Assembly: GCF_021245725.1 (NCBI RefSeq)
Contig: NZ_JAJGSX010000004.1
Location: 62,001 to 126,000 of the forward strand
Length of the DNA: 64,000 nucleotides
Origin: Pseudonocardia sp. TRM90224
GTDB lineage: Bacteria; Actinomycetota; Actinomycetes; Mycobacteriales; Pseudonocardiaceae
Direction: 5' to 3'
Position 1 is the first letter of the stretch; each line of letters opens with the position of its first letter. Of this stretch, positions 44,837 through 53,938 are shown piece by piece. The translations under genes were made by a program, and so were the position numbers. Under the pieces are notes generated by a model that was given only the letters and a program-made list of their open reading frames with translations, was not told where the DNA came from and did no database searches.

Positions 44837-44843
44837 CCCCGGA

Positions 44844-45611
44844 TCACGCTGCACAGCTGCCGACGAATGCCAGCAGCCGCTCGGTGAACCGGTCGGGCTC
44901 CGCGAGATGGACGACGTCGCCCCGCCCCGGCCACTCCTCGACGGAGACGTCCGGGAGGTGGGCGAGACAGGCGCGCTCCTCGGCCACGAGCTCGCGGCCG
45001 AACAGCGCGAGCACGGGAGCGCTGACGGCGGCGAGCGTCGAGTTGACCCTGTCCTGGAGCTCGTCCGGGGCGGCCCGCACGGCGTCCTCCCACAGCGCGA
45101 GGGTCGCGTCCCGCTCCAGCACACCCGAGCCCGACGTCGGCGCGAAGACCCGCCGGAACACCTGCCGCAGGCGCTCCCGCCGCTCATCGGGCGCGAGGCC
45201 CTGCAGGAACTCGGCGACCGGCCGCAGCCACGGCGACCGGTCGACGATCACCACGCCGCTCACCGGGTGGCGAGCGGCGTAGTTCATGGCGAGGCCGGCG
45301 GCCGTCGAGCGACCGACGACCACCGGACGATCGACCTGGAGCACGTCGAGATCCACCCGCAATGCGTCAGCGATGGTCCCGAACACAGCCGGCCCAGCCC
45401 CGTCCCCGATCTGCCCTGATCCGATCTGGACCGCAACGCCGGACACACCGTCCGGCAGCCGCTCGACGATCGGGCGCCACGTCCCGCTGTCGCTGTCGAC
45501 GTCACACCCGTACAGGAAGACGATCGGCGAACCGCACCCCGCGGTCTCGAACGTCAACACCTCACGAACTTTTCGATCACCATCCGGCTCCCCCGTCCTG
45601 GACGAAGCCAA
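44844..45611 (-). CDS. Alpha/beta hydrolase beside the Dap synthetase operon
   Basis: A 255-residue hydrolase. The nucleophile elbow is PVVVGRSTAAGLA (Ser102 in GRSTAAG), the acid region is APVLALFGRELVAEE, and the likely base is in GDVVHLAEPDRFTE. The usual HG oxyanion motif is replaced by FLYGCDVD. A TTG start at 45611 is shown; a later in-frame GTG is an alternative. It lies 57 bp downstream of the SbnB-like gene on the same strand and is probably transcribed with it, so product release, editing or self-protective hydrolysis is possible. Confidence 0.75.
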   Translation of the reverse strand: MASSRTGEPDGDRKVREVLTFETAGCGSPIVFLYGCDVDSDSGTWRPIVERLPDGVSGVAVQIGSGQIGDGAGPAVFGTIADALRVDLDVLQVDRPVVVGRSTAAGLAMNYAARHPVSGVVIVDRSPWLRPVAEFLQGLAPDERRERLRQVFRRVFAPTSGSGVLERDATLALWEDAVRAAPDELQDRVNSTLAAVSAPVLALFGRELVAEERACLAHLPDVSVEEWPGRGDVVHLAEPDRFTERLLAFVGSCAA

Positions 45612-45668
45612 CTGTCCGTTCCGCGCGTTTCACAGCGCTTTCAGCGAGGTCACACGCGCCGGATGGGC

Positions 45669-46724
45669 CTAGCCGTGCCGCTTGAGGTCGTGGAAGAAGT
45701 CCGGGATCACCTGGAGGTCGCCCGACCGCTGGACCTGGTCGTGCACGTCCTTGCCGACCGCGAGGTCGAGCACCCCGAGCCCGAAGGGCGAGAACACGAT
45801 CGTCCGGTCCTTCGGCACCTCCACGCGTCCGGAAAGGACATCGTCGAGCGTGCCGTCGAGGAAGTCGCGGTTGCCGGTGAGCTGCTCGGTCAGGTGCGGG
45901 GAGGTGTCTGCCTTGAGGCAGTGCTCGACGTCGTCGACGATGTTGACCGAGTCGAGCAGGATCTGCGGCGACAGGTCCCGCAGCGACACGTGCAGCACCA
46001 GCGGGTGGTGGTCGAACCACGCCGGCTCCTCGATGTGCGGGCGGGCCGCGACGGTCGCGAAGACCACCAGGTCGCTCGAGCGGATGAGCTGCTCGGCGCT
46101 GTCGTGCACGGTGATCTTGGCGGGGCCGCCCTCCTGCTCGACCTGGCCCAGGTAGCCGCTGAACCCGGCGGCGCTCTCGGCGTGGGTGTCGTGCACGCCG
46201 ATCTCGTCGAACGTCCAGCCGGTGCCGGCGAGGAACCGGTGGATGTAGCGCGCGATCAGGCCGGTCCCGATGAACCCGACCCGCCGCGGGCGCGGGCGGC
46301 CGGCGCTGAGCCGGTCGGCCGCCAGCGCCGCCGAGCCGGCGGTCCGGCAGGCGCTGATGATCGAGCTCTCCAGGCACGCGAACGGGTAGCCGGTGTCGTG
46401 GTCGTTCAGGATCAGCACCGCCGACGCGCGCGGGATGCCGGCGGCGACGTTCTCCGGGAAGCTGGAGATCCACTTCAGGCCGTCCACGCGAACGTCGCCG
46501 CCGATCGAGGCGGGCAGCGCGATGATCCGGGAGGTCGGCCGGTCCGGGAACCGCAGGAAGTACGACGGCGGGTTCACCGAGTCGCCGGCTCCGTGCCAGC
46601 GGTAGGTGGCCTCGATCAGGTCGACGATCTCCCGCTCGCGCCCTTCGAGCGCGCGCTGCACCTGGGCACCGGAGATCACCGAGAACGGCGGGGGCATCAT
46701 GGTCTTCGACTCCTCGTTGGTCAT
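45669..46724 (-). CDS. SbnB-like dehydrogenase (ornithine cyclodeaminase family), Dap formation
   Basis: A 351-residue member of the ornithine cyclodeaminase/mu-crystallin family. The NAD-binding motif is RVGFIGTGLIARYIHRFL (GTGLIA at 153-158), preceded by LNDHDTGYPFACLESSIISACRTAGSAALA, typical of SbnB. In staphyloferrin B biosynthesis SbnB oxidatively hydrolyses N-(1-amino-1-carboxyl-2-ethyl)glutamate to L-2,3-diaminopropionate plus 2-oxoglutarate. The same role is inferred because an SbnA homologue starts the operon. Its ATG overlaps the oxygenase stop (ATGA). Confidence 0.9.
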   Translation of the reverse strand: MTNEESKTMMPPPFSVISGAQVQRALEGREREIVDLIEATYRWHGAGDSVNPPSYFLRFPDRPTSRIIALPASIGGDVRVDGLKWISSFPENVAAGIPRASAVLILNDHDTGYPFACLESSIISACRTAGSAALAADRLSAGRPRPRRVGFIGTGLIARYIHRFLAGTGWTFDEIGVHDTHAESAAGFSGYLGQVEQEGGPAKITVHDSAEQLIRSSDLVVFATVAARPHIEEPAWFDHHPLVLHVSLRDLSPQILLDSVNIVDDVEHCLKADTSPHLTEQLTGNRDFLDGTLDDVLSGRVEVPKDRTIVFSPFGLGVLDLAVGKDVHDQVQRSGDLQVIPDFFHDLKRHG

Positions 46725-47737
46725 GCCGCTCCCCCGTGCGGGGTCAGGCGCATCGGCTCGGCCATCCCGACGAGGATCTGGCGCTCGCCCTCGAAGGCCT
46801 CCCGGCTGTGTGCGCTGCGCAGGTTGTCGACCAGCAGCAGGTCGCCCGGGCGCCATGCCTCGCGCATCGTGTGCGCGTCGTAGGCCTGGTTGATCAGTTC
46901 GACGACCTGCGGGCCGACGGGCTCGCCGTTGCCGAACAGGGTGGTGAAGGGCAGGCCCTGCGGCCCGTACATCTCGACGAGGAACGCCCGGACGTCCTGG
47001 TCCATGGTCCACTCGTTGAGGAACGCGATCTGGTTGAACCAGCAGAGCTGCCCGGTCGCCGGGTGGCGGCGAACCGCGCTGCGGCGCTGCCAGGTGCGCA
47101 GCCCGCCGTCGGGCTGCCACTGGAACTCGATCGCGTTGGCCCGGCAGTAGGCCTCGACGGTGGCGGGGTCGTCGGTGCCGAACGTCTCGACGACCGAGGC
47201 CCCGATCTCGTCGTTGTAGTTGCGGGCGAGCACCCAGCCCTCGTGCTCGAACCGCTCGACCAGGCCCCGCGGCAACGCGTTGAGCACGGCAGCGGAGTCG
47301 GCGACGCAGGTCGCCCCGCCCGAGGTGGGCGCGGTCAGGCAGGCGAACATCATCAGGCCGGGCGCCTCGGCGGTGTAGCTCAGCTCGTGGTGCATGCACA
47401 TCGGCTGGTTCGACGGCCACTTCGTCGAGGAGTAGACCCCGCCGGGGAAGCTCTCACGCTGGGCGAACGCCTCCCGCTCGGCCATCAGCTCGCCGCCGAG
47501 CAGGCGGAACACCGAGCCGACCTGCGCCGGGTCGTGCAGCCCGAGGCCGCGCACCAGCAGCGCGCCGTACTGGGCGAGCGCGCCGCGCAGCGCACCGCGG
47601 TTGTAGCCGACCCAGCCCTCCGGGTCGGGCCCGTTCGGTGCCAGCACCAGCGGCGGCCGGCCGGGCGCGGTCTGCACTGCGAACGGCGGAGCCGGGCGGG
47701 ACGGAGCTGGTGGGAACCCGGGGTTGTTCGTGCTCAT
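46721..47737 (-). CDS. TauD/SyrP-like Fe(II)/2-oxoglutarate oxygenase
   Basis: Non-haem iron oxygenase of 338 residues. The iron facial triad is HxE in MCMHHELSYT (His116, Glu118) plus distal His310 in NLRSAHSREAF; Arg319 in GERQI probably binds 2-oxoglutarate. The HxE rather than HxD and the surrounding pattern resemble SyrP, an NRPS-associated amino acid beta-hydroxylase. It lies between the NRPS and SbnB-like genes, so hydroxylation of carrier-bound or free Dap, or of the product, is inferred. ATG 47737 has an AAGGAAG site. Confidence 0.88.
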   Translation of the reverse strand: MSTNNPGFPPAPSRPAPPFAVQTAPGRPPLVLAPNGPDPEGWVGYNRGALRGALAQYGALLVRGLGLHDPAQVGSVFRLLGGELMAEREAFAQRESFPGGVYSSTKWPSNQPMCMHHELSYTAEAPGLMMFACLTAPTSGGATCVADSAAVLNALPRGLVERFEHEGWVLARNYNDEIGASVVETFGTDDPATVEAYCRANAIEFQWQPDGGLRTWQRRSAVRRHPATGQLCWFNQIAFLNEWTMDQDVRAFLVEMYGPQGLPFTTLFGNGEPVGPQVVELINQAYDAHTMREAWRPGDLLLVDNLRSAHSREAFEGERQILVGMAEPMRLTPHGGAA

Positions 47738-47769
47738 CCGATCTTCCTTACATTCCTTATTGTGCGATT

Positions 47770-50247
47770 TCAGGCGACGACTGATCGCTGGTCGATGAGG
47801 GCCGCCAGCGCCGAGAGGACCGGCTGACCGGCGATGTCCTTGAGCGACACCGCGCGGCCGCTGGCGATCGCCAGCTTGACGGCGGTGAGCGAGGTGCCGC
47901 CGCGGTCGAAGAAGTCGTCGTGCCGTCCGATCTTCTCCACCGGCACGTCGAGCGCCTTGGCGAACGCGGCAGCGAGCATCGTCTCCGTGGCGGTGACGGG
48001 CGGCTCGACCTCCCCGGTGGTCGCTGCAGCGAGCTCGGTGGCGATCACCCGCAACCCCTTCGTGTCGATCTTGCCGTTCGCGGTGAGCGGCAGGCTCTCC
48101 CGATGGTGGAACGCCGAGGGGACCATGTACTCGGGCAGCTTCTCGCCCAGGTGGGAGGCGAGCACGGCCGGGTCGATCGTGCGGTCGGCGGCGTAGAAGG
48201 CGACGAGGTGCTTGCCCTGGTCCCCGTCCGTTACGACCACCGCGCCGTCGCGGACGCCCGGCACGCCCAGCAGCGCGTTGTCGATCTCTCCGATCTCGAT
48301 CCGGAACCCGCGGATCTTGACCTGGTTGTCGCGGCGGCCGAGGAACTCCAGCTTGCCCTCCGAGTTCCAGCGGCCGTAGTCGCCGCCCTTGTACAGGCGC
48401 TGGTCGCGCCGGTGCGGGTCGGTCATGTAGGCCTGCCGGGTGCGCTCCGGGTCGTTGATGTAGCCGCGGCCCACGCAGACCCCGGAGAAGCAGATCAGCC
48501 CGGGGGCGCCGAGCGGGACCGGCTCGAGGTTCTCGTCGACCACGTAGACCCGCACGTTGCGCACCGCGCGGCCGAGCGCGACGGTGCGCGACTCCGGCGG
48601 GCTCCACATGACCTCGTGGTTGGTGTCGTCCGAGGTCTCGGTCAGCCCGTAGGCGTTGACCAGCGGGATCCGCGGCGCGACGGCGAACCAGCGCTGGATC
48701 AGCTCGAACTTCAGCGCCTCCCCGGTGGCCGAGACGACCCGCAGGTCGGGCAGCTCACGCCGGTTGAGCTCCATGTAGGTCGCGATGACCTCCAGGTAGG
48801 AGGGCACGACCTGCATCACGGCGACCCGGCTGGCGGTGATCAGCTCGACGAAGCGCTCGACGTCGAGGATCACCTCCTGCGGCACGAGGACCGTCCGCCC
48901 GCCGACGAGCAGCGCGCTGACCAGCTGCCAGAGCGAGATGTCGAAGCACTGCGGGGCGGTCTGGGCGACCACCGCGCCCTCGGCCATCTCGAGGTCCTCG
49001 ACCTTGGCGTAGAGGTGGTTGGTCATGCCGGCGTGCTCGCACATCGCACCCTTGGGCTCACCGGTGGAGCCGGAGGTGAAGTAGATGTACGCGAGCTGGT
49101 CGGGCGCGACCGGCAGCCCGAGGTTCGTGTCGCCGTACCCCTCGGCGTACACGTCCCCGAACCGCACGATCTCGGGGCCCGGCGCGGCGGCGAGCGCCTG
49201 CAGCAGCGTCTCGTCGCTGCCCGGCTCGGTCAGCGCCATCACGCACTCGGCCCTCGAGAGGGTCTTCGCGATCCGGTCGGCGGGGAAGTGCGGCTCGATC
49301 GGCAGGTAGACACCGCCCGCCTTGAAGATCGCGAGGACGGCGGCGAACCAGTCGAGGTTGCGCTCGGTCACGACCGCGACGACGCCCTCGCGGCGCAGCC
49401 CGCGGGACACCAGCGCGCGGGCCAGCTGGTTGGCGCGGGAGTTCAGCTCGCGGTAGGTCCACTGCCGGCCCTCGTGCTCGGCCGCGATGGCGTCCGGCTG
49501 GGCGGCGACCCGCCGCTCGAACAGCTCGTGGAAGCGCTCCTCGGGCAGCTCGCGGCTGGGCCCGGCGAGCCCGTCGATCTGGTAGGCGTACTCCTGGGCC
49601 GAGAGCAGGCTCGGGCTGGCGTGCTCGGCGTCGGGCCCGGCGGCCATGAAGGTGAGCGCGGTGACGTGGTAGCCGGCGATGCGGGCGGCGGCGTCGGCGT
49701 CGAGCACGTCGGCGCGGTAGCGCAGACGCAGCTCCGTCCGGCCCTCCCCGTCGCACAGCGACACCTGCAGGACGCTGTGCGCGGCAGGGCCGGCACCGAT
49801 GCCCTCCGGGTCGAGCTCGACCTCGAACAGCGGCCCGGTGCTGCCCAGCTCGGCGGCGAGCGCGGCCACCGGGAAGTCCCGGTGCGCCAGCAGCTGCTCC
49901 TGCGCACGGGCGGCGTGCTCGACGACCGCACGCCAAGTCAGCGGCTCGGTGTCGAGGCGCAGCGGCAGCGGCGAGCCGTCGGTGCCGCTCGCGACGAACC
50001 CGGTCGTCACCCCGCGCTCGCCCGAGAGCGCTGCCAGCACAACCGCGTGTGCGGCGACGAGCGGCGCCCCGCCCAGCGACCCGAACTGCCGGGTCAGCGC
50101 CTCCGCGATCTCGGCCGGGACGGGCTCGACGTGCTCCGCGATGCCCTGGCTGGGGGTACGGGACCACCGCGGAACGGTCGTGAGACCGCCTCCGGTCAGC
50201 ACACCGAGCCAGAACCGACGTGCGTCTGCATCGGTGGCGACGTTCAT
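47770..50247 (-). CDS. Free-standing NRPS: half-condensation, adenylation, carrier
   Basis: An 825-residue cytosolic protein. Residues 12-215 resemble only the C-terminal lobe of a condensation domain (PLPLRLDTEPLTWRAVV, AHRDFPVAALAAELG); no HHxxxDG motif exists. The adenylation domain (about 236-740) has all cores: WTYRELNSRANQLA, YIYFTSGSTGEPKG, FDISLW, NAYGLTET, YKGGDYGRW and NGKID. By manual alignment to GrsA the pocket reads about D-I-W-Q-V-A-A-D-D-K; the acidic pair after TETS suits a basic amino acid such as Dap. The carrier motif is DFFDRGGTSL (Ser786). Its ATG overlaps the preceding stop (ATGA). Confidence 0.92.
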   Translation of the reverse strand: MNVATDADARRFWLGVLTGGGLTTVPRWSRTPSQGIAEHVEPVPAEIAEALTRQFGSLGGAPLVAAHAVVLAALSGERGVTTGFVASGTDGSPLPLRLDTEPLTWRAVVEHAARAQEQLLAHRDFPVAALAAELGSTGPLFEVELDPEGIGAGPAAHSVLQVSLCDGEGRTELRLRYRADVLDADAAARIAGYHVTALTFMAAGPDAEHASPSLLSAQEYAYQIDGLAGPSRELPEERFHELFERRVAAQPDAIAAEHEGRQWTYRELNSRANQLARALVSRGLRREGVVAVVTERNLDWFAAVLAIFKAGGVYLPIEPHFPADRIAKTLSRAECVMALTEPGSDETLLQALAAAPGPEIVRFGDVYAEGYGDTNLGLPVAPDQLAYIYFTSGSTGEPKGAMCEHAGMTNHLYAKVEDLEMAEGAVVAQTAPQCFDISLWQLVSALLVGGRTVLVPQEVILDVERFVELITASRVAVMQVVPSYLEVIATYMELNRRELPDLRVVSATGEALKFELIQRWFAVAPRIPLVNAYGLTETSDDTNHEVMWSPPESRTVALGRAVRNVRVYVVDENLEPVPLGAPGLICFSGVCVGRGYINDPERTRQAYMTDPHRRDQRLYKGGDYGRWNSEGKLEFLGRRDNQVKIRGFRIEIGEIDNALLGVPGVRDGAVVVTDGDQGKHLVAFYAADRTIDPAVLASHLGEKLPEYMVPSAFHHRESLPLTANGKIDTKGLRVIATELAAATTGEVEPPVTATETMLAAAFAKALDVPVEKIGRHDDFFDRGGTSLTAVKLAIASGRAVSLKDIAGQPVLSALAALIDQRSVVA

Positions 50248-53200
50248 GACTTCCTCCAGTTGGAAGCGGTGCTCGCGAATGTGGAATCAAGCTCGACTGC
50301 CGGGTTGCCACCCCAGCGGGTGTCGGGCGAGATCTCCTCGCCCTTCAGCAGGAAGGAGTCGGCCTCCAGCACGGAGCCGTCGCCGAGGCGCGTTCCGTAG
50401 TGGACGAACCCGCCGACCCCGATCGTCACGCCGTTGCCGACCACGACCCGGTCGGACTTGAACGCGTCGTTCTCCTGCGAGTGGCACTGGATGGTGCTGC
50501 GCTCGTTGAGGGTGCAGCGGTCGCCGATGCTGACGAGCACACGTTCGGTCATCGCTGCACCGTCGTCGAAGACCCTGCGCCCGACCTTCACGCCCAGCGC
50601 CCGCCACAGCGAGTTCTTGAACGGCGTGCCGTTGAGCCGCTGGATGTAGGTGTCGGCGCCGACCTTCCAGTACCGCTCGTGCCGCCAGAACGCCTTGTCG
50701 TAGATCGACACGCCCTGCGGCCGCAACGCGGTCAGCCACCGCACCGTCCGGTCGAGCGAGATGAAGTAGACGTAGGTGAGCACGAAGTTCGCCGCGCCGA
50801 AGATCGCGATGCCGGCCGGTCCCAGGAGCATGTAGAGGTCGAAGGAGTACCGGGCGAGCGCGACGACCAGCGTGAAGTGCACCCACCGGCTGAGGAGCAG
50901 CAGGAAGATCGTGGACAGGTTGTGCCGGTCCTTGGCCTTGAGGGCGCGGCGCCGCTGCTCCGGACCCAGCGCGAGCCTGGCGTCCCGGTCGACCGAGCGA
51001 GGGATCTCGAAGCTCGGCGAGCCGAGCAGCCCGACATTGTGCCGGACCTCGCCCTCGATCGGGACCATGACCTTCGTCGCGAGCAGGCAGTTGTCGCCGA
51101 CCCGCGACCGCGCCGGGACCATGATCCCGTTGCCGAGGAAGCTGCGCGCGCCGATCTTGACCCACTGCGTCTCGAACGAGGTGCTCGAGTAGTCGGTGTT
51201 CACGATCGTCAAGCCGTCGGCGACGACGGTCCCGCTGCCGATCTCGGTGAGGAACGGTGTGTCGTGCGCCACCGCGGTGCCGAAGTTGGAGCCGGTCTGC
51301 TCGACCTTGATGAACCGGTAGCCGAGCGCGCGCAGGAAACCGACGATGTAGGAGCTGTCGCCGAAGACCCGCGTGAAGAACTTGCTGTTGGTCAGCCTGG
51401 AGATCGCCCGCAGGGCCCAGTAGGCACTGCCGTACAGGCGGTAGGTCTTGCCGGGCCGCACCATGATGCGCAGCACCCGCGGGACGGTCATCATGACGAT
51501 CAGGGCGAGCAGCAGTCCGCCGAAGAACAGCGCGGACGAGAGGATCACCACGTCGATCCAGAACGGCACGTGCGAAGCGGCCGTCTCGATGTCCATCACC
51601 AGCACCTGCACCACCGGGAACTCGCGGACCAGCAGGACCAGCCCGCTGATGCCGAGCGGCAGGCCCAGGCCGAAGAGGATCACGAGCTGGTTGAGCGAGT
51701 AGAACAGCTTCCGGAGCGTGCCACCGGCGACGGTGGGGACGGCCCGGTAGTTCACCGTGGTCGGCTCCGCCGGGGAGCCGTGCCAGCGCTCCCCCGCGGG
51801 GACGGACTGCCCGGCGTGCAGCGACGACGTGTGGCCCAGCTGCGACTGGTCGCCGAGCGAGCTGCCGATGTCGAGCACGGTCGCCTCGCCGACGAGCACG
51901 TTCGAGCCGATCGTCACCGGGCCCGCCTGGATCACGCCCGCGTGGGCGCGGTAGCAGGCGAACGACGACGACTTGCGGATGATCGTGCCCGAGCCGATGG
52001 TGAGCAGGTCGGTGCAGACCGGAACGGTCGGCGACAGGATCGTGACGCCCTTGCCGATCTTCGCGCCGAGCATCCGCAGGTAGAACACGTACAGCGGCGA
52101 GCCGACGAACCGGACCAGCGGGCTGGTCCGGATCAGCGTCTTGACCAGCCAGAACCGGTAGTAGCGCAGGCTCCAGACGGCGAACTGGGTCGGCTTCCAG
52201 CGGCCGATGAGCACCCACTTGGCCAGGATCGGCAGGAGGCTGGTGCCGAGGAAGATCGCCCCGGCGACCTCGACCGACCGCACGTAGATCTCCAGCGGCG
52301 TGACGGCCGCGAAGACCCACTCACCACCGATGGCGAAGGCGAACGCGATCAGCGCCGGGTAGCCGATCAGGAAGAGCAGCTGCATCACAGCGACCAGGAC
52401 GTACTTGAACGTCCCCACCGGTGCGGGCAACTGGTCGCGGGTGGGCACCGCCAACATCACGGTCTGGGCGTCGGCGCCTTCCAGCTCCACGCTCGGGCCC
52501 GGCAGCGGGTTGCGCGGACGGAACGGCTGCGCGTTCGGCCGGAACGGCTGCGAGTACACGCGCGGCATCACCGCGGTGCGTGAGATGACACCGGTCGTGC
52601 CCTGCACGGGCGCGCCGTTGCCCGCCGACTTGGCGCCGGCCGCGGCCAGCTCCGCGATCGTCGGGGTCCGGTAAATGTCCTTGATGCCGACGTTGGGCAG
52701 CTCCGGCCGGGTGCGCACGCGCGCGCAGAACCGGGCCATGAGCAGCGAGTCGGCGCCCAGGTCGTCGAAGAAGTTGCCGGTCGGCGAGACCTCGGCGACC
52801 CCGAGCACCTCGGCCAGGACGGCCGAGTACCCGGCCTCGAGGTCGTTCGGCGCGCCGGCGGGAACCGATGCCGGCTTGGCCGGTGCCGCGGGCGCGGCAG
52901 GCGCACCCTTCGCCGCCGCCGCTGCCGGCCGGGGCGTGGGGCGCGGGGTGGCGGGCTGCTGAGCAGGGGTCGGCCGCGGTGTCTGGCCGGGCCGCCGCAG
53001 ATCCGGCGGCGGGACGGGCTGCGGGCTCGGGAACCGGCGAGCGGGAGCCGGTGGCCGCTGCTGCGCCGGCGGCTGCTGGACGGGCCCGCGCTGTGCCGGC
53101 GGCTGACCCGGCGACTGAACTGGCAACTGAACCGGCGACTGGCCGGGCGGCTGAACCGGCGGCCGCGGGGCCGGCGGCCGCTGCACCGGTGCGCGCTGCG

Positions 53201-53933
53201 CCGGCGGCTGCTGGACCGGCCCGCGCTGGGCCGGCGGCTGGCCCGGGGACCGCGGGGCCGGCGGGCGCTGCACCGGAGCCGGCGGCGCTGCGTGCCGCGC
53301 CGTCGGGGACGGTGCAGAACCAGAGCCAGGACCAGGACGCTGGCCGGGACCCTGCGGGCGGGACTGGGCAGGCACCGGCGACGGCGACGGCCGCCGCGGG
53401 GCCGGGGCGGGCAAGGACGACGGCGAAATCGGAGCGGTCGGCCCCGAGCCGGCCGAGCGCCCCGGACGGATGGTGACCGTCGTGTTCGGGTCCTGCCGGT
53501 CGCGCAGGTTCGGGTCCTGCTTGACCTCCCGCAGCTGCTCCACCAGCTCGGCAACCTCGGAGCGCAGCTGCTTCAGCTCGTTGCGTGCTGCGCGCAGCTC
53601 CTCCTCCACGCCGGACTTGACGTCGTCGAGGCGCACCTCGGCGATCGTCGGCTCGTGCGAGGCGACGTCCCGGCGGCGCTCGCCGTCGGTGCTGCGCAGG
53701 CGCACCAGCGTGGTGGCCTCGCCGGCGTTCGTGTCCCTGTCGTCCGAGTCATCGTCCGGGTCGCGCTTCGCGTGGACGTCCGTGACGTCGTAGTCGGTGG
53801 AGTTGTTGCTCTCAGCGCCGATGCCGTCGGTGCTGTGCAGCCGCACCAGCGCGGTCGTGTCGCTGTCGGCGAGCCGAAGGGGACGCGGACGTGTCGTATC
53901 CGTGTCCCGCTTCGGACGTGGAACCGAGCTCAT
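50244..53933 (-). CDS. Pls/PosA-type membrane synthetase half: carrier, TM segments, three beta-helix domains
   Basis: A 1229-residue protein. The N-terminus is charged (1-107) with TTxLVRLxSTDG twice. A coiled coil (about 108-138) and a Pro/Gln-rich linker (160-355) follow, the linker with an 18-residue block (SPGQPPAQRGPVQQPPAQ) repeated. A carrier domain (365-430) has DLGADSL (Ser396). About six membrane segments (around 508-535, 553-575, 742-768, 790-817, 1007-1025, 1030-1060) alternate with three left-handed beta-helix domains (about 600-725, 860-975, 1110-1215). This is the C-terminal layout of poly-epsilon-lysine and poly-Dap synthetases, but here without an adenylation domain. ATG 53933 starts five bases after the SbnA-like stop; the frame is open upstream inside that gene. 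Confidence 0.9.
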   Translation of the reverse strand: MSSVPRPKRDTDTTRPRPLRLADSDTTALVRLHSTDGIGAESNNSTDYDVTDVHAKRDPDDDSDDRDTNAGEATTLVRLRSTDGERRRDVASHEPTIAEVRLDDVKSGVEEELRAARNELKQLRSEVAELVEQLREVKQDPNLRDRQDPNTTVTIRPGRSAGSGPTAPISPSSLPAPAPRRPSPSPVPAQSRPQGPGQRPGPGSGSAPSPTARHAAPPAPVQRPPAPRSPGQPPAQRGPVQQPPAQRAPVQRPPAPRPPVQPPGQSPVQLPVQSPGQPPAQRGPVQQPPAQQRPPAPARRFPSPQPVPPPDLRRPGQTPRPTPAQQPATPRPTPRPAAAAAKGAPAAPAAPAKPASVPAGAPNDLEAGYSAVLAEVLGVAEVSPTGNFFDDLGADSLLMARFCARVRTRPELPNVGIKDIYRTPTIAELAAAGAKSAGNGAPVQGTTGVISRTAVMPRVYSQPFRPNAQPFRPRNPLPGPSVELEGADAQTVMLAVPTRDQLPAPVGTFKYVLVAVMQLLFLIGYPALIAFAFAIGGEWVFAAVTPLEIYVRSVEVAGAIFLGTSLLPILAKWVLIGRWKPTQFAVWSLRYYRFWLVKTLIRTSPLVRFVGSPLYVFYLRMLGAKIGKGVTILSPTVPVCTDLLTIGSGTIIRKSSSFACYRAHAGVIQAGPVTIGSNVLVGEATVLDIGSSLGDQSQLGHTSSLHAGQSVPAGERWHGSPAEPTTVNYRAVPTVAGGTLRKLFYSLNQLVILFGLGLPLGISGLVLLVREFPVVQVLVMDIETAASHVPFWIDVVILSSALFFGGLLLALIVMMTVPRVLRIMVRPGKTYRLYGSAYWALRAISRLTNSKFFTRVFGDSSYIVGFLRALGYRFIKVEQTGSNFGTAVAHDTPFLTEIGSGTVVADGLTIVNTDYSSTSFETQWVKIGARSFLGNGIMVPARSRVGDNCLLATKVMVPIEGEVRHNVGLLGSPSFEIPRSVDRDARLALGPEQRRRALKAKDRHNLSTIFLLLLSRWVHFTLVVALARYSFDLYMLLGPAGIAIFGAANFVLTYVYFISLDRTVRWLTALRPQGVSIYDKAFWRHERYWKVGADTYIQRLNGTPFKNSLWRALGVKVGRRVFDDGAAMTERVLVSIGDRCTLNERSTIQCHSQENDAFKSDRVVVGNGVTIGVGGFVHYGTRLGDGSVLEADSFLLKGEEISPDTRWGGNPAVELDSTFASTASNWRKS

Positions 53934-53938
53934 GATGA

